From Telopea speciosissima (lineage: Eukaryota; Streptophyta; Magnoliopsida; Proteales; Proteaceae): DNA of 64,000 nucleotides. Positions 33,402 through 45,640 of this stretch are shown one piece after another. Location: positions 27,992,646 to 28,056,645 of the forward strand of contig NC_057925.1 in NCBI RefSeq assembly GCF_018873765.1, given 5' to 3'. A program made the translations under genes and the position numbers. The notes below the pieces were generated by a model, which saw only the letters and a program-made list of their open reading frames with translations, searched no databases and was not told where the DNA came from. Each line of letters opens with the position of its first letter. The stretch's first letter is position 1.

Positions 33402-34828
33402 TTATATGATAAGGAAAAGGAGGAGAACGACCACCACTAATACGAACATCACCAGTACCCACGAACACTGTTTACAAAAACAGAGAAGTAAATAAGGATG
33501 AGAAACAAATATTAGTACAAAAATTACTAAAAAAATACAAATCAAAACAGAATCCAGAACTTCAGAAGAAATCTTAACATGCATTATGCTAAAAGAACTC
33601 ATACATACCAATTCTGTGCATTTGAAATGTAGATTTGAGGTTTTGAATTAACAAAGCAAATTAGTTTCTTCATGTGTCCTCAATCGTTTCCTTTCTTTTT
33701 CGTCTAGTTTCTAATAACTATGCACTATGCCTTCTACTTTTCTTTCCATCTTTTCTATTTAAATATGGAGAAATTTACAAAATAACCGAAGCTACTGAAA
33801 AAGCTTTTTGAAAGGATGCACATGTTGGTTAACATTTTTCTGTAATTTGCCTATACTTCTGATTGCTGCATTTTGCTTTGTATGTTTGAGTATATATATA
33901 TGTGAACTGGATTGATAGACTCCATTTTACCATTCCCCACCCCCCCTTAATCCTTCTTTGTAAGTTAAAAATTCATTAAATATTAAAGAGAAAAGAGTCT
34001 CCTATACAATAGTAACAGCTTCACCAAAGGAGATGATCAGTAGACTAAGCTGTAGAGTACCCAAAATATTAAAAAGCAATAAGGACCGGACCAAGTTTTA
34101 AAGAAAGATTGTCCAGGAACTTTCTTTTACTATTCTCCTTACATCTTACACATTATGTATCTGTTTCCACAAAGTATTCATTTATTAAAAGGGTCCATTA
34201 ACATATGCATGTGCAAGGTGTATACATGGTGTAAGCAAGCATTGCTAATGCTGACTTTCTATTCCACACTCTTTTCACCTATTCTTACTTATCACAACAA
34301 TCTTGTAGTTATCAGCAAGTATATAACAGCATCTTACAGTCCAGAGAGCGAACTTGCTCAGAAATAAGGCGATCCAGTACAAGATACTATATTACATTTA
34401 ACACTTACCCATGATGATCTAGATTTGGCATTCTTGTGAGCCTTTGAAAGTTGCATTTTAGCTTGCGTTGTTGCAACAGATGAAGCTTCAATGTTTGATT
34501 GAATGTCATCTGTTCCAAGGATATACAGCACCACAAAGAACAAATAGTATAAGAAAAGGCTTGTTGTTTTGCGAGCGCGGGGGGGGGGGGGATGTGGGCA
34601 GTGGGCAGTGGGGTAGGGTTTGTAAAAAGTTCACAAAAAAAATTACTTCAAGGAACTTTTTGTGCCTTACCTATTACCACTCCTTGCTCATGAACTAGAA
34701 CAGCAAGGTCTCGAAATATCTCATTTGCTTGTCCAATTTCTTGTTGTATATCATTAATTCCCTTCTCCCTCTCCTCTATTATAGCCTTATTGAATGCAAC
34801 CTCATTACCCAGCAGTAGTACCTCTTGT
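33402..34828 (-). pseudogene. syntaxin SNARE/anchor cassette 1 (three exons, first acceptor lost)
   Basis: Exons are K1 34828-34671, J1 34509-34409 and G1 33467-33402, all open and in phase. K1 encodes the first SNARE half (EVLLLGNEVAFNKAIIEERE … FRDLAVLVHEQGVVI), including the zero-layer Gln of HEQG. J1 encodes DDIQSNIEASSVATTQAK … SRSSW, and G1 encodes CSWVLVMFVLVVVVLLLFLII, a single tail anchor. Donors are GTAAGGC and GTAAGTG. The K acceptor, GCAG in the other copies, reads GCAA here, so K1 cannot be joined at the usual site. The copied primase promoter of unit 2 lies just upstream (34891-35400). Confidence 0.85.
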
Positions 34829-35135
34829 TTGCACTAATCAGAATCTCAGCTCGAAGAGCAATTGATCATAAAAAGGACTTCATTCCAAACCTCTGACGGC
34901 GTCTGCCATTTCACATTCTAAAACTCTCTTTCTAAACAATGGAAAACTCAAGGACAATTGGTTACCTAGAAACAGATATATTGTCTTGGCTGATAATACA
35001 TGTATAAAAAATGGAACCAGAAATAGATAGAAAGGGAGAGAAACACTTATTACCGATTGACAAACTGGAACGGCGAGACAGTTAATCTGAAGAAGAATAA
35101 AAACTTTCAGAACTGAGAAGGAATGAGAGAGTTAC

Positions 35136-35400
35136 CTAGAGGCGACAGCTACTGGTGATTTCTCCGGCCAAGGCGCGTAGCAGGTACCGCGTAGTAATTG
35201 CTCCTAAGTTCTCTACGGCATCTAGGGCTTTTCCTCTGGGGAAAAGAAGAAAAAAGAGACGAATGTTAGGATTTGGCGGGAATCTAATGGGCATGGAAGT
35301 ATCCTGGGCCCGATAGTCCTGGGTCCAAAATATGCACACCTGGTTAGGGCTTGTTTTAGTGGAATCTATCTATTGTGAGCCCCAGCCGCTTTAAGTGGTC
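35136..35400 (-). promoter_or_regulatory. copied primase promoter and leader exon, upstream of cassette 1
   Basis: It matches 24181-24434. The leader donor CCTCTAG/GTAACTC at 35136 is intact. The E2F-type site has become ATTCCCGCC on the minus strand (35272-35283), losing the first T of the consensus. On the minus strand the next known downstream exons are K1, J1 and G1 of the syntaxin cassette, not primase exons. Confidence 0.7.
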
Positions 35401-35673
35401 TCGGTACAATGGTTCCCCCCATTTGACAAATTTGGGGAAATGGAGCTGCCTAAGAAATGGAGTCGATAATGATCTCACTTCGTCTTGCTTTGGCTCTATT
35501 TGGTATAGTTTATAATTATATTATGACCTATTTATGAATAATCAATAACGATAATAGGTTGTGGACTATAAACAATAATGATTTGGTTATTACTAGACGT
35601 ATAGATTACGTAATGAAAAATAACTTTGGTATATTTAATTGAAGAATATATTATGTATATAATATGATATATG

Positions 35674-36046
35674 TTAGGGGTGTTAATTGGTCGGTTTCAA
35701 TGTGAGAATGAGTAAGTCCAAAACACGATCCGACAAGGGTGCACTGATTTTGGTTTGATTTTAGATTTGTATGGGTTTGGTTTCGGGTTGCCTTGTATAT
35801 TTAAAAACGTAAAGAAAAAGTATATTTTTAATGAATTGCAAGTTGATATTGGTCTCTTACTGGGTTACATTGGTTTCAATCCGGTTTTTTAAGTTTGCTT
35901 CGATGTCTTATTGGCTTCAAACACCCGGTTTGGTTTCGATTTTACCAAAGCCTAATCCAAAACTCATATTGGTTTGGTGGGTTCACCTTGGTTTCGGTTG
36001 GTTCGGCTTGATTTCGTCGTTTTGAGCTGGGTTTTGCCACCCCAAA
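35674..36046. mobile_element. MITE in unit 2
   Basis: Same element and position as 28899-29270. The right end has decayed to GCCACCCCAA. Confidence 0.7.
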
Positions 36047-38454
36047 TATATGTTGAAATTTGAAAGAGAGTAAGGGGAGTAGTGGGGGTTGGAGAGAAAA
36101 CAATGTGTTGTTCTAATTTTCGTTAATTTTATTGATTTACCCCTGCTTAAGTAATAATTCTGCACATGTTCATTAATGGTACTCGCATAAATAAATATTG
36201 ACAGTTTATGCTGATAAATCATAAACAGCTCAAGAGCTGTTTATGAATTTGAGTTGTTTATGATTTTATGTTTATATTGATTTATAAATCATACCAAACA
36301 CATCTATTCATATTTAGGTGTCAAATAAACTTTACTTTATACTATAACAAAGATAGCCTTCATCAACTTCTATCCCATTTTCGAATCATTGTTTCTAAGT
36401 CCTTACCCCCTTTCTTGCAATCCCAACCTCACTCATGCTCCCTATCCCTTTTCGGTTGCAGGCAACATTCAAACTCAGCTTCTGTTTTAGATCTACGTCC
36501 ATCTCTGCGGTTATGTGTTGGTGTAGTCATGGGATCATCTCTTGGGTTCACAAGAATTGAAAAGATCAAAACTGAAATCTCTGATCACCTCCATGGTTGC
36601 AATTGGGAAATCAATTATAAACTAATTAGGGTTTGGTATAAAATTTTTACCAAACCATCTCTTTTCTTGTCCCATGAAATTTATGGGAAATAAACAAGAA
36701 AAGAACACACATCTCTTTTCCATTCCATAGAAAGAGGGAAACGAATGTGCAGCGGAAAGAGATCGATTCGGGTTTCTTTGCTCATCCCATGGTTACCAAA
36801 TAATTAATTAAAACTTAATGCATAAAATAAACATCAAGATTTACTAATATGTAGAGCCTCAAGTGTTGCTCCTCCTCCATATAATGGTTCTTCACCTAAC
36901 GAGCACTTCAAGAAAGCCCTAACTTGAATCTTCTTCATGCAATAAAAGATCCTCAAGCCAAACCAGAATTTCTTATCTAAGAACAGGATCCAATCAAGTA
37001 GAAAATATGTAAATTTATTGGTTAAACTGAATTTGGTGTGCGTGAATACTGTCAAAATCGCTCTGAATGAAAATATTTTTTTAGAGATCAAAACAAACAA
37101 ATATTTTACCATAATTTTGGTTTTCAACAATGTTTTACCATATTTAAATTTATTGAATTTTTATATTTGAAAAAAAACCCAGCATTAGAAAGTTAAAAAT
37201 TGCATCTATCGTTGAAAATCCAATTTTTGTTCTTGAACTAAGGGGGGTAGATTTTTTTTCCTTTTGGAATTTTATTTTTTAACAAATTTTTTTGGATTCA
37301 AATAGGAGGGTATTTGCTTGTTTATGAATAATATCTTAAGTCAATGAAATACAAATACAAAAGCATTTACTTAAATGATATTAGACATAAATAAGTGTCT
37401 GTCCTGGCTTCACACTAACTGAAACTCCGATTCGGACTTTATTTTTGCAAAATCTGATAGTGTTATTGTATTTAAATGGCCTAAAATACCGAGTTAAAAA
37501 AAAAATAAAAATGCACCAACTCGACTAAGCTTGGTTTTTCACAGGGTCGAATCAGGATCGAGTTCTGAGTTTTATTACCTTGGTTACAGGTAAAACCTCC
37601 TTCTCCCCTCTGTTAATAATTGAATGGTCATCTCCACCGGTGGGTAGATCCGGCCACACGGCTAACACTGTAATCGTGCTCGTAGCTGTAATACCTTCTT
37701 TGATTTGAAAACTACCAATAAGGAAACCGATTGTCTTCAACTTGAGGTAGACAAAACACTGGTAATCGCTAGAGAATTTAATCCTCGAGTATCAACTTTA
37801 TCACACCAGAACACATTAATTCTACATAATTATCTCAAGTTCTATCCCATGAGGCCAATCTCTCTTTCTCTCTTCCCTCTTCGTGCGTGCATGTGTGTGT
37901 AAACCATTTGAATTACGGTTATTGGTATGACCTGAACACAATGAACCAGGTCAACAAGGCTTCATTGGGGCACTATTCCCTAAAAAAGGAGGAAAGTTCT
38001 CACACAGAAACACATGGAAATACTCCCAACCTTATCCAACCTACTTCATTTGTTAGGATGTTTAGCTTTAAAGGTGGAGCTTCACAAATTCAACACTAAC
38101 AGATAACAGTAGAGTTACCCCATTTACAAACCTCCCCCCCCCTCCTCCACACAGAAAAAAGAAGAAAAAAACAAAATAAAGGTAAAGGATTAACAATAAT
38201 GTAAACCGACAAACTGAATGCATTCAGGTTCATTTACCAGTAGAATGTAGTACAGAAAAAAATAAATTCAGAAAAAGATAAATTCAGAAAAAGAGAGAAT
38301 GAAAGAAATCTGAGATAAAATCCTTGATAATAAACAAAGGCAAAACTTTAAATGCTGTTAACACTGCACATTATACATAAAATAAGTTAATTCACTACTT
38401 GCGTCACACCCACAACCACACCGCCGCTCTAGGAAGGCCAAAAAGTACTACACA

Positions 38455-39882
38455 TTATATGATAAGGAAAAGGAGGAGAATGACCACCACTAATACGAAA
38501 ATCACCAATACCCACCAACACTGTTACAAAAATCGAGAAGTAAAGAAGAATGAGAAACAAAGATTAGTACGAAAATTATTAAAAGAATACAAATCAAAAC
38601 ATAATCCAGAAGTTCAGAAGAAATCTTAACATGCATTATGCTAAAAGAACTCATACATACCAATTCTATGCATTTGTAATGTAGATTTGAGGTTTTGAAT
38701 TAACAAAGCAAATTAGTTTCTTAATGTGTCCTCAATCATTTCCTTTCTTTTTCGTCTAGTTTCTAATAACTATGCACTATGCCTTCTACTTTTCTTCCCT
38801 TCTTTTCTATTTAAATAAGGAGAAATTTACAAAAGAACCGAAGCAACTGAAAAAGCTTTTTGAAAGGATGCACATGTTGGTTAACATTTTTCAGTAATTT
38901 GCCTATGCTTCTGATTGTTGCATTTTGCTTTGTATGTTTGAGTATATATATAGGTGAACTGAATTGATAGACTCTATTTTACCATTCCCCACCCCCCCTT
39001 AATCCTTCTTTGTAAGTACAAAATTCATTAAATATTAGAGAGAAACGAGTCTCCTATACAACAGTAGCAGCTTCACCAAAGGAGATGATCAGTAGACTAA
39101 GCTGTAGAGTACCAAAAATAATAAAAAGCAATAAGCACCAGACCAAGTTCTAAAGAAAGATTGTCCAGGAACTTTCTTTTACTATTTTCCTTACATCTTA
39201 CACATTATGTATCTGTTTCCACAAATTGTTCATTTATTAAAAGGGTCCATTAACCTATTCTTATTGCAAGGTGTATATATGGTGTAAGCAAGCATTGCTA
39301 ATGCAGACTTTCTATTCCACACTCTTTTCACCTATTCTTATTTATCACAACTATCTTGTAGTTATTAGCAAGGATATAACAACATCTTACAGTCCAGACA
39401 GCGAACTTGCTCAAAAATAAGGCGATCTAGTACAAGATACTATATTACATTTAACACTTACCCATAATGATCTAGATTTGACATTCTTGTGAGCCTTCGA
39501 AAGTAGCATTTTAGCTTGCGTTGTTGCAGCAGATGAAGCTTCAACGTTTGATTGAATCTCATCTGTTCCAAGGATATACAACACCACAAAGAACAAATAG
39601 GATAAGAAAAGTCTTGTTGTTTTGCGAGCGCGGGGGGAGGGGGGGATGTGGGCACTAGGCTGTGGGGTAGGGTTTGTAAGAAGTTCACAAAAAAAATTAC
39701 TTCAAGGAACTTTCTATGCCTTACCTATCACCACTCCTTGCTCATGAACTAGAATAGCAAGGTCCTGAAATATCTCATTTGTTTGTCCAATTTCTTGTTG
39801 TATATCATTAATTCCTTGCTCCCTCTCCTCTATTATAGCCTCCTTGAATGCAAACTCATTCCCCAGCAGTAGTACCTCGTGT
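38455..39882 (-). pseudogene. syntaxin SNARE/anchor cassette 2 (three intact exons, no 5' exons)
   Basis: Exons are K2 39882-39725, J2 39562-39462 and G2 38520-38455. All borders are consensus (acceptor GCAG, donors GTAAGGC and GTAAGTG, acceptors GAACAG and TAACAG). K2 reads EVLLLGNEFAFKEAIIEERE … LAILVHEQGVVI, J2 DEIQSNVEASSAATTQAK … SRSLW, and G2 CWWVLVIFVLVVVILLLFLII. It lacks the Habc part, so on its own it would only code for a SNARE helix and anchor. The copied primase promoter of unit 3 (40218-40480) lies upstream on the same strand. Confidence 0.85.
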
Positions 39883-40217
39883 CTGCAGTAATCAGAATCT
39901 CAGTTTGAAGAGCAATTTATTATAAAAAGGACTTCATTCCAAACCTCTAGTCCATCTCATTGGTCGGTCATTTTATAGGACGGCGTCTATCATTTCACAT
40001 TTTGAAACTCTCTTTCTAAACAATGGAAAGCTCAAGGACAATTGGTTACCTAGAAATACATATATTGTCTTGGCTGGTAATACGTGTATAAAAAATGGAA
40101 CTGGAAATAGATAGAATGGGAGAGAAACACTTATTACCGATTGACAAACTGGAATGGCGAGAGTTAATCTGAAGAAGAATAAAAACTTTCAGAACTGAGA
40201 AGGAGTGAGAGAGTTAC

Positions 40218-40480
40218 CTAGAGGCGACAGCTACCGGTGATTTCTCCGACCAAGGCGCGAAGCAGGTACCGCCGTAGTGATTGCTCCTCAGTTCTCTACG
40301 ACATCTAGGTCTTTTCCTCTGGGAAAAAGAAGAAAAAATAGACGAATGTTAGGATTTAGCGGGAAATCTAATGGGCATGGGAGTATCCTGGGCCCGATAG
40401 GCCTGGGTCCAAAATATGCACACCTGGTTAGGGCTAGCTTTAGTGGAATCTATCTATTGTCGGGCCCAGCCACTTTAAGT
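40218..40480 (-). promoter_or_regulatory. copied primase promoter and leader exon, upstream of cassette 2
   Basis: It matches 24181-24434. The leader donor CCTCTAG/GTAACTC at 40218 is intact. The E2F-type site reads TTTCCCGCT on the minus strand (40355-40366), so the TTTCCCGC consensus is kept. The next exons downstream on the minus strand are K2, J2 and G2, which have intact borders. Confidence 0.7.
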
Positions 40481-40757
40481 GGTCTCAGTACAGTGGTTCC
40501 CCCTATTTGAGGAATTTGGGGAAATGGTGCTACCTAGAAAATGGAGTCGATAAAGATCTCACTTCGTCTTGCTTTAGCTCTCTTTGGTATAGTTTATATT
40601 TATATTATGACCTATTTATGAATAATCAATAACAATAATAGGTTATAGACTATAAACAATAATGGTTTGGTCATTACTAGACGTATAGATTACGTAATGA
40701 AAAATAACTTTGGTATATTTAATTGAAGAATATGTTATGTATATAATATGAGATATG

Positions 40758-41142
40758 TTAGGGGTGTTAATCGGTCAGTTTTAGTGTGAGAATGAGTAAG
40801 TTCAAAACACGATCCGACAAGGATGCACTGATTTTGGTTTGATTTTAGATTTGTATGGGTTTGGTTTCGGGTTGCCTTGTATATTTAAAAAGGTGAAGAA
40901 AAAGTGTATTATTAATGAATTTCAAGTTGATATTGGTCTCTTACTGGGTTGCATTGGTTTCAATCCGATTTTTTAAGTTCGCTTCGATGTCTTATTGGCT
41001 TCAAACTCCCGGTTTGGTGTCAATTTTACCAAAGCCAAATCCGAAACATGATCCAAAACTCATATTTGTTAGGTGGGTTCACCTTGGTTTCAGTCGGTTC
41101 GGCTTGATTTCGTCGTTTTGAGCTGGGTTTTGAATCCCCTAA
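40758..41142. mobile_element. MITE in unit 3
   Basis: Same element and position as 28899-29270; the right end reads GAATCCCCTAA. Confidence 0.7.
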
Positions 41143-41900
41143 TATATGTTGAAACTTGAAAGAGAGTGGGGGGAGTGGTGGGAGTTGGAGTGAAAAAAAT
41201 GTGTTGTTCTAATTTTTATTAATTTTACTGATTTACCCCTGCTTAAGTAATAATTCTGCACATGTTCATTAATGGTACTCGCATAAATAAATATTAACAG
41301 TTTATGGTGATAAATTATAAACAGCTCAAGAGTTGTTTATGAATTTATGTTTATATTGATTTATAAATCATACCAAACACATCTATTCATATTTATGTGT
41401 CAAATAAACTTAACTTTAAACTATAACAAAGATAGCCTTCGTCAACTTCTATCCCATTTTCGAATCATTGTTTTCAAGTCCTTTCCCCCTTTCTTGCAAT
41501 CCCAACCTCACTCATGCTCCCTATCCCTTTTCGGTTGCAGGCAACATTCTAACTCAGCTTCTCTTTTAGATCTACGTCCATCTCTACGGTCATGTGTTGG
41601 TGTAGTCATGGGATCATCTCTTGGGTTCATAAGAATTGGAAAGATCAAAGTTGAAATCTCTGATCACCTCCATGGTTGCCAATGGGAAATCAATTATAAA
41701 TCAATTAGAGTTTGGTATAAAATTTTTACCAAACCATCTCTTTTCTTGTCCCATGAAATTTATGGGAAATAAACAAGAAAAGAATACACATCTCTTTTCT
41801 ATTCCGTAGAAAGAGGGAACCGAATGCCCAGCGGAAAGAGATCGATTCGGGTTTCTTTTCTCATCCCATGGTTACCAAATAATTAATTAAAACTTAATGC

Positions 41901-44819
41901 ATAAAATAAACATCAAGATCTACTAATATATAGAGCCTCAAGTGTTGCTCCTCCTCCATATAATGGTTCTTCACCTAACGAGCACTTCAAGAAAGCCCTA
42001 ACTTGAATCTTCTTCATGCAATAAAAGATCCTCAAGCCAAACCAGAATTTCTTATCTAAGAACAGGATCCAATCAAGTAGAAACTAGGGTTTCTAAAACC
42101 CTTATGTACTAGTCAAACTGAATTTGGTTTGCGTGAATACTGTCAAAATCGCTCTGAATGAAAATATTTTTTTAGACATCAAAACAAATGAATATTTTAT
42201 CATAATTTTGGTTTTTAACAATGTTTTACCATATTTAGATTTTTGGAATTTTTATATTTGAAAAAAAACCTAGCATTAGAAAGTTGAAAATTGCATCTAT
42301 CGTTGAAAATCCAATTTTTGTTCTTGAACTAAAGGGGTTAGACTTTTTTTCCTTTTGGAATTTTATTTTTTAACAAATTTTTTTGGATTCAAATAGGAGG
42401 GGTATTTGTTTGTTTATGAATAATATCTTAAGTCAATGAAATACAAATACAAAAGCATTTACTTAAATGATATTAAGCATTTACTTAAATGATATTAGAC
42501 ATAAATAAGTGTCTGTCCTGGCTTCACACTAACTGAAACTCCTATTTGGACTTTATTTATGCAAAATCTGATAGTGTCATTGTATTTAAATGGCCTAAAA
42601 TGCCAAGTTAAAAAAAATAAAAATGCACCAACTCGACTAAGATCTTGGTTTTTCACAGGGTCGAATCAGGATCGAGTTCTCAGTTTTAGTACCTTGGTTA
42701 CAGGTAAACCTCCTTCTCCCCTCTGTTAATAATGGAATGGTCATCTCTACCGGTGGGTAGATCCAGCCACACGGCTAACACTGTAACCATGCTCCCAGTT
42801 GTGATACCTTCTTTGATTTGAAAACTACCAATAAGGATACCGGCTGTCTGGAACTTGAGGAAGACAAAACGCTGATAATCGCTGGAGAATTTAATCCTCG
42901 AGTATCAACTTTATCACACCAGAACACATTAATTCTACATAATGATCTGAAGTTCTATCCTATGAGGCCAATCTCTCTCTCTCTCTCTCTCTTCCCTCTT
43001 CGTACGTGCATGCATGTGTAAACCTTTTGAATTACGGTTATAGGTATGACCTGAACACATTGAACCAGGTCAACAAGGCTTCATTGGGACATTATTCCCT
43101 AAAAAAGGAGGGAAGTTCTCACATAGAAACAAGTGGAAACACTCCCAACCTTATCCAACCTACTTCAGTTGTTACAATGTTTAGATTTAAAGGTGGAACT
43201 TCACAAACTCAACACTAACAGGTAACAGTAGAGTTATCCCATTTACAAACCTCCCCCCCCCCCCTTCCACACAAAAAAAAGAAGAAAAAAAAATAATGGT
43301 GAAGGATTAAAAATAATGTAAACCGACAAACTGAATGCATTCAGGTTCATTTACCAGTAGAATGTAGTACAAAAAAGAATAAATTCAAAAAAAGAGAGAA
43401 TGAAAGAAATTTGAGATAAAATCCTTGATAATAAACAAAGGCAAAACTTTAAATGTTGTTAACACTGCACACTATACATAGAATAAGTTAATTCACTGCT
43501 TGCATCACACCGACAACCACACCGTCGCCCTTGGAAGGCCAAAGAGTACTACACTTTATATGATAAGGAAAAGGAGGAGAATGACCACAACTAATACGAA
43601 AATCACCAGTACCCACCAACACTGTTTACAAAAACAGAGAAGTAAAGAAGGATGAGAAACAAAGATTAGTACGGAAATTACTAAAAGAATACAAATCAAA
43701 ACAGAATCCAGAAGTTCAGAAGAAATCTTAACATGCATTATGCTAAAAGAACTCATACATACCAATTCTGTGCATAAAATAAACATCAAGATCTACTAAT
43801 ATATAGAGCCTCAAGTGTTGCTCCTCCTCCATATAATGGTTCTTCACCTAACGAGCACTTCAAGAAAGCCCTAACTTGAATCTTCTTCATGCAATAAAAG
43901 ATCCTCAAGCCAAACCAGAATTTCTTATCTAAGAACAGGATCCAATCAAGTAGAAACTAGGGTTTCTAAAACCCTTATGTACTAGTCAAACTGAATTTGG
44001 TGTGCGTGAATACTGTCAAAATCGCTCTGAATGAAAATATTTTTTTAGACATCAAAACAAATGAATATTTTATCATAATTTTGGTTTTTAACAATGTTTT
44101 ATCATATTTAGATTTTTGGAATTTTTATATTTGAAAAAAAACCTAGCATTAGAAAGTTGAAAATTGCATCTATCGTTGAAAATCCAATTTTTGTTCTTGA
44201 ACTAAAGGGGTTAGACTTTTTTTCCTTTTGGAATTTTATTTTTTAACAAATTTTTTTGGATTCAAATAGGAGGGGTATTTGTTTGTTTATGAATAATATC
44301 TTAAGTCAATGAAATACAAATACAAAAGCATTTACTTAAATGATATTAGACATAAATAAGTGTCTGTCCTGGTTTCACACTAACTGAAACTCCTATTTGG
44401 ACTTTATTTTTGCAAAATTTGATAGTGTCATTGTATTTAAATGGCCTAAAATACCAAGTTAAAAAAAATAAAAATGCACCAACTCGACTAAGATCTTGGT
44501 TTTTCACAGGGTCGAATCAGGATCGAGTTCTCAGTTTTAGTACCTTGGTTACAGGTAAACCTCCTTCTCCCCTCTGTTAATAATTGAATGGTCATCTCTA
44601 CCGGTGGGTAGATCCGGCCACACGGCTAACATTGTAACCATGCTCCCAGTTGTGATACCTTCTTTGATTTGAAAACTACCAATAAGGATACCGGCTGTCT
44701 GGAACTTGAGGTAGACAAAACGCTGATAATCGCTGGAGAATTTAATCCTCGAGTATCAACTTTATCACACCAGAACACATTAATTCTACATAATGATCTG
44801 AAGTTCTATCCTATGAGGC

Positions 44820-44856
<37 letters not shown>

Positions 44857-45640
44857 CTCTTCGTGCGTGCATGCGTGTGTAAACCTTTTGAATTACGGTT
44901 ATAGGTATGACCTGAACACATTGAACCAAGTCAACAAGGCTTCATTGGGACATTATTCCCTAAAAAAGGAGGGAAGTTCTCACATAGAAACAAGTGGAAA
45001 CACTCCCAACCTTATCCAACCTACTTCAGTTGTTAGGATGTTTAGATTTAAAGGTGGAACTTCACAAATTCAACACTAACAGGTAACAGTAGAGTTATCC
45101 CATTTACAAACCTCCCCCCCCCCTTCCACACAAAAAAAAGAAGAAAAAAAAATAATGGTGAAGGATTAAAAATAATGTAAACCGACAAACTGAATGCATT
45201 CAGGTTCATTTACCAGTAGAATGTAGTACAAAAAAGAATAAATTCAGAAAAAGAGAGAATGAAAGAAATTTGAGATAAAATCCTTGATAATAAACAAAGG
45301 CAAAACTTTAAATGTTGTTAACACTGCACACTATACATAGAATAAGTTAATTCACTGCTTGCATCACACCCACAACCACACCGTCGCCCTTGGAAGGCCA
45401 AAGAGTACTACACTTTATATGATAAGGAAAAGGAGGAGAATGACCACCACTAATACGAAAATCACCAGTACCCACCAACACTGTTTACAAAAACAGAGAA
45501 GTAAAGAAGGATGAGAAACAAAGATTAGTACGGAAATTACTAAAAGAATACAAATCAAAACAGAATCCAGAAGTTCAGAAGAAATCTTAACATGCATTAT
45601 GCTAAAAGAACTCATACATACCAATTCTATGCATTTGTAA
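41901..45640. repeat. internal 1.87-kb tandem duplication within unit 3
   Basis: Positions 41901-43773 are repeated at 43774-45640. The junction (CCAATTCTGTGCATAAAATAAAC) joins the end of the anchor-exon flank to the start of the spacer block, and TGCAT is present at both original ends. The two copies are very alike. They differ by a 22-bp repeat of TTAAGCATTTACTTAAATG at about 42470 and by CT-run length (42972, 44825). The result is an extra anchor exon at 43556-43621. Confidence 0.9.
43556..43621 (-). pseudogene. extra syntaxin transmembrane-anchor exon (G3)
   Basis: It encodes CWWVLVIFVLVVVILLLFLII and a stop, with the acceptor TGTAAACAG intact. It arises from the internal duplication of unit 3 and has no SNARE exons of its own. 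From cassette 3 it lies 1.9 kb beyond the nearer anchor exon G4 (45480-45415), so it could only be used if G4 were skipped. Confidence 0.8.

Larger units (their letters stand above)
28607..34890. repeat. tandem array unit 1
   Basis: This is the first of five repeats of a segment that ran originally from the primase promoter to the syntaxin SNARE exons. The unit logically begins at 11950 and 24010 (primase leader and promoter) and is broken by the Tat and gag-only elements. Landmarks shared by all units, in order, are a MITE (28899-29270), a spacer with CTTCATCAACTTCTATCCC (29565), a block with ACTTCAAGAAAGCCC (30116), GTCAAAATCGC-type sequence near 31960, a CT-rich tract (32821), and the syntaxin anchor and SNARE exons (33402-34828). 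Only this unit carries the insertion 30233-31937. Confidence 0.9.
34891..39944. repeat. tandem array unit 2
   Basis: It starts at a junction where syntaxin intron sequence (…CATTCCAAAC) passes directly into primase leader-intron sequence (GACGGCGTCTGCCATTTCAC; compare 11989). It then carries the primase leader and promoter copy without the LTR elements (so CCAGCCGCTTTAAGTGG at 35384 shows the empty gag-element site), the MITE at 35674-36046, and the spacer. The syntaxin cassette follows at 38455-39882. The period to the next unit is 5054 bp. Confidence 0.9.
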
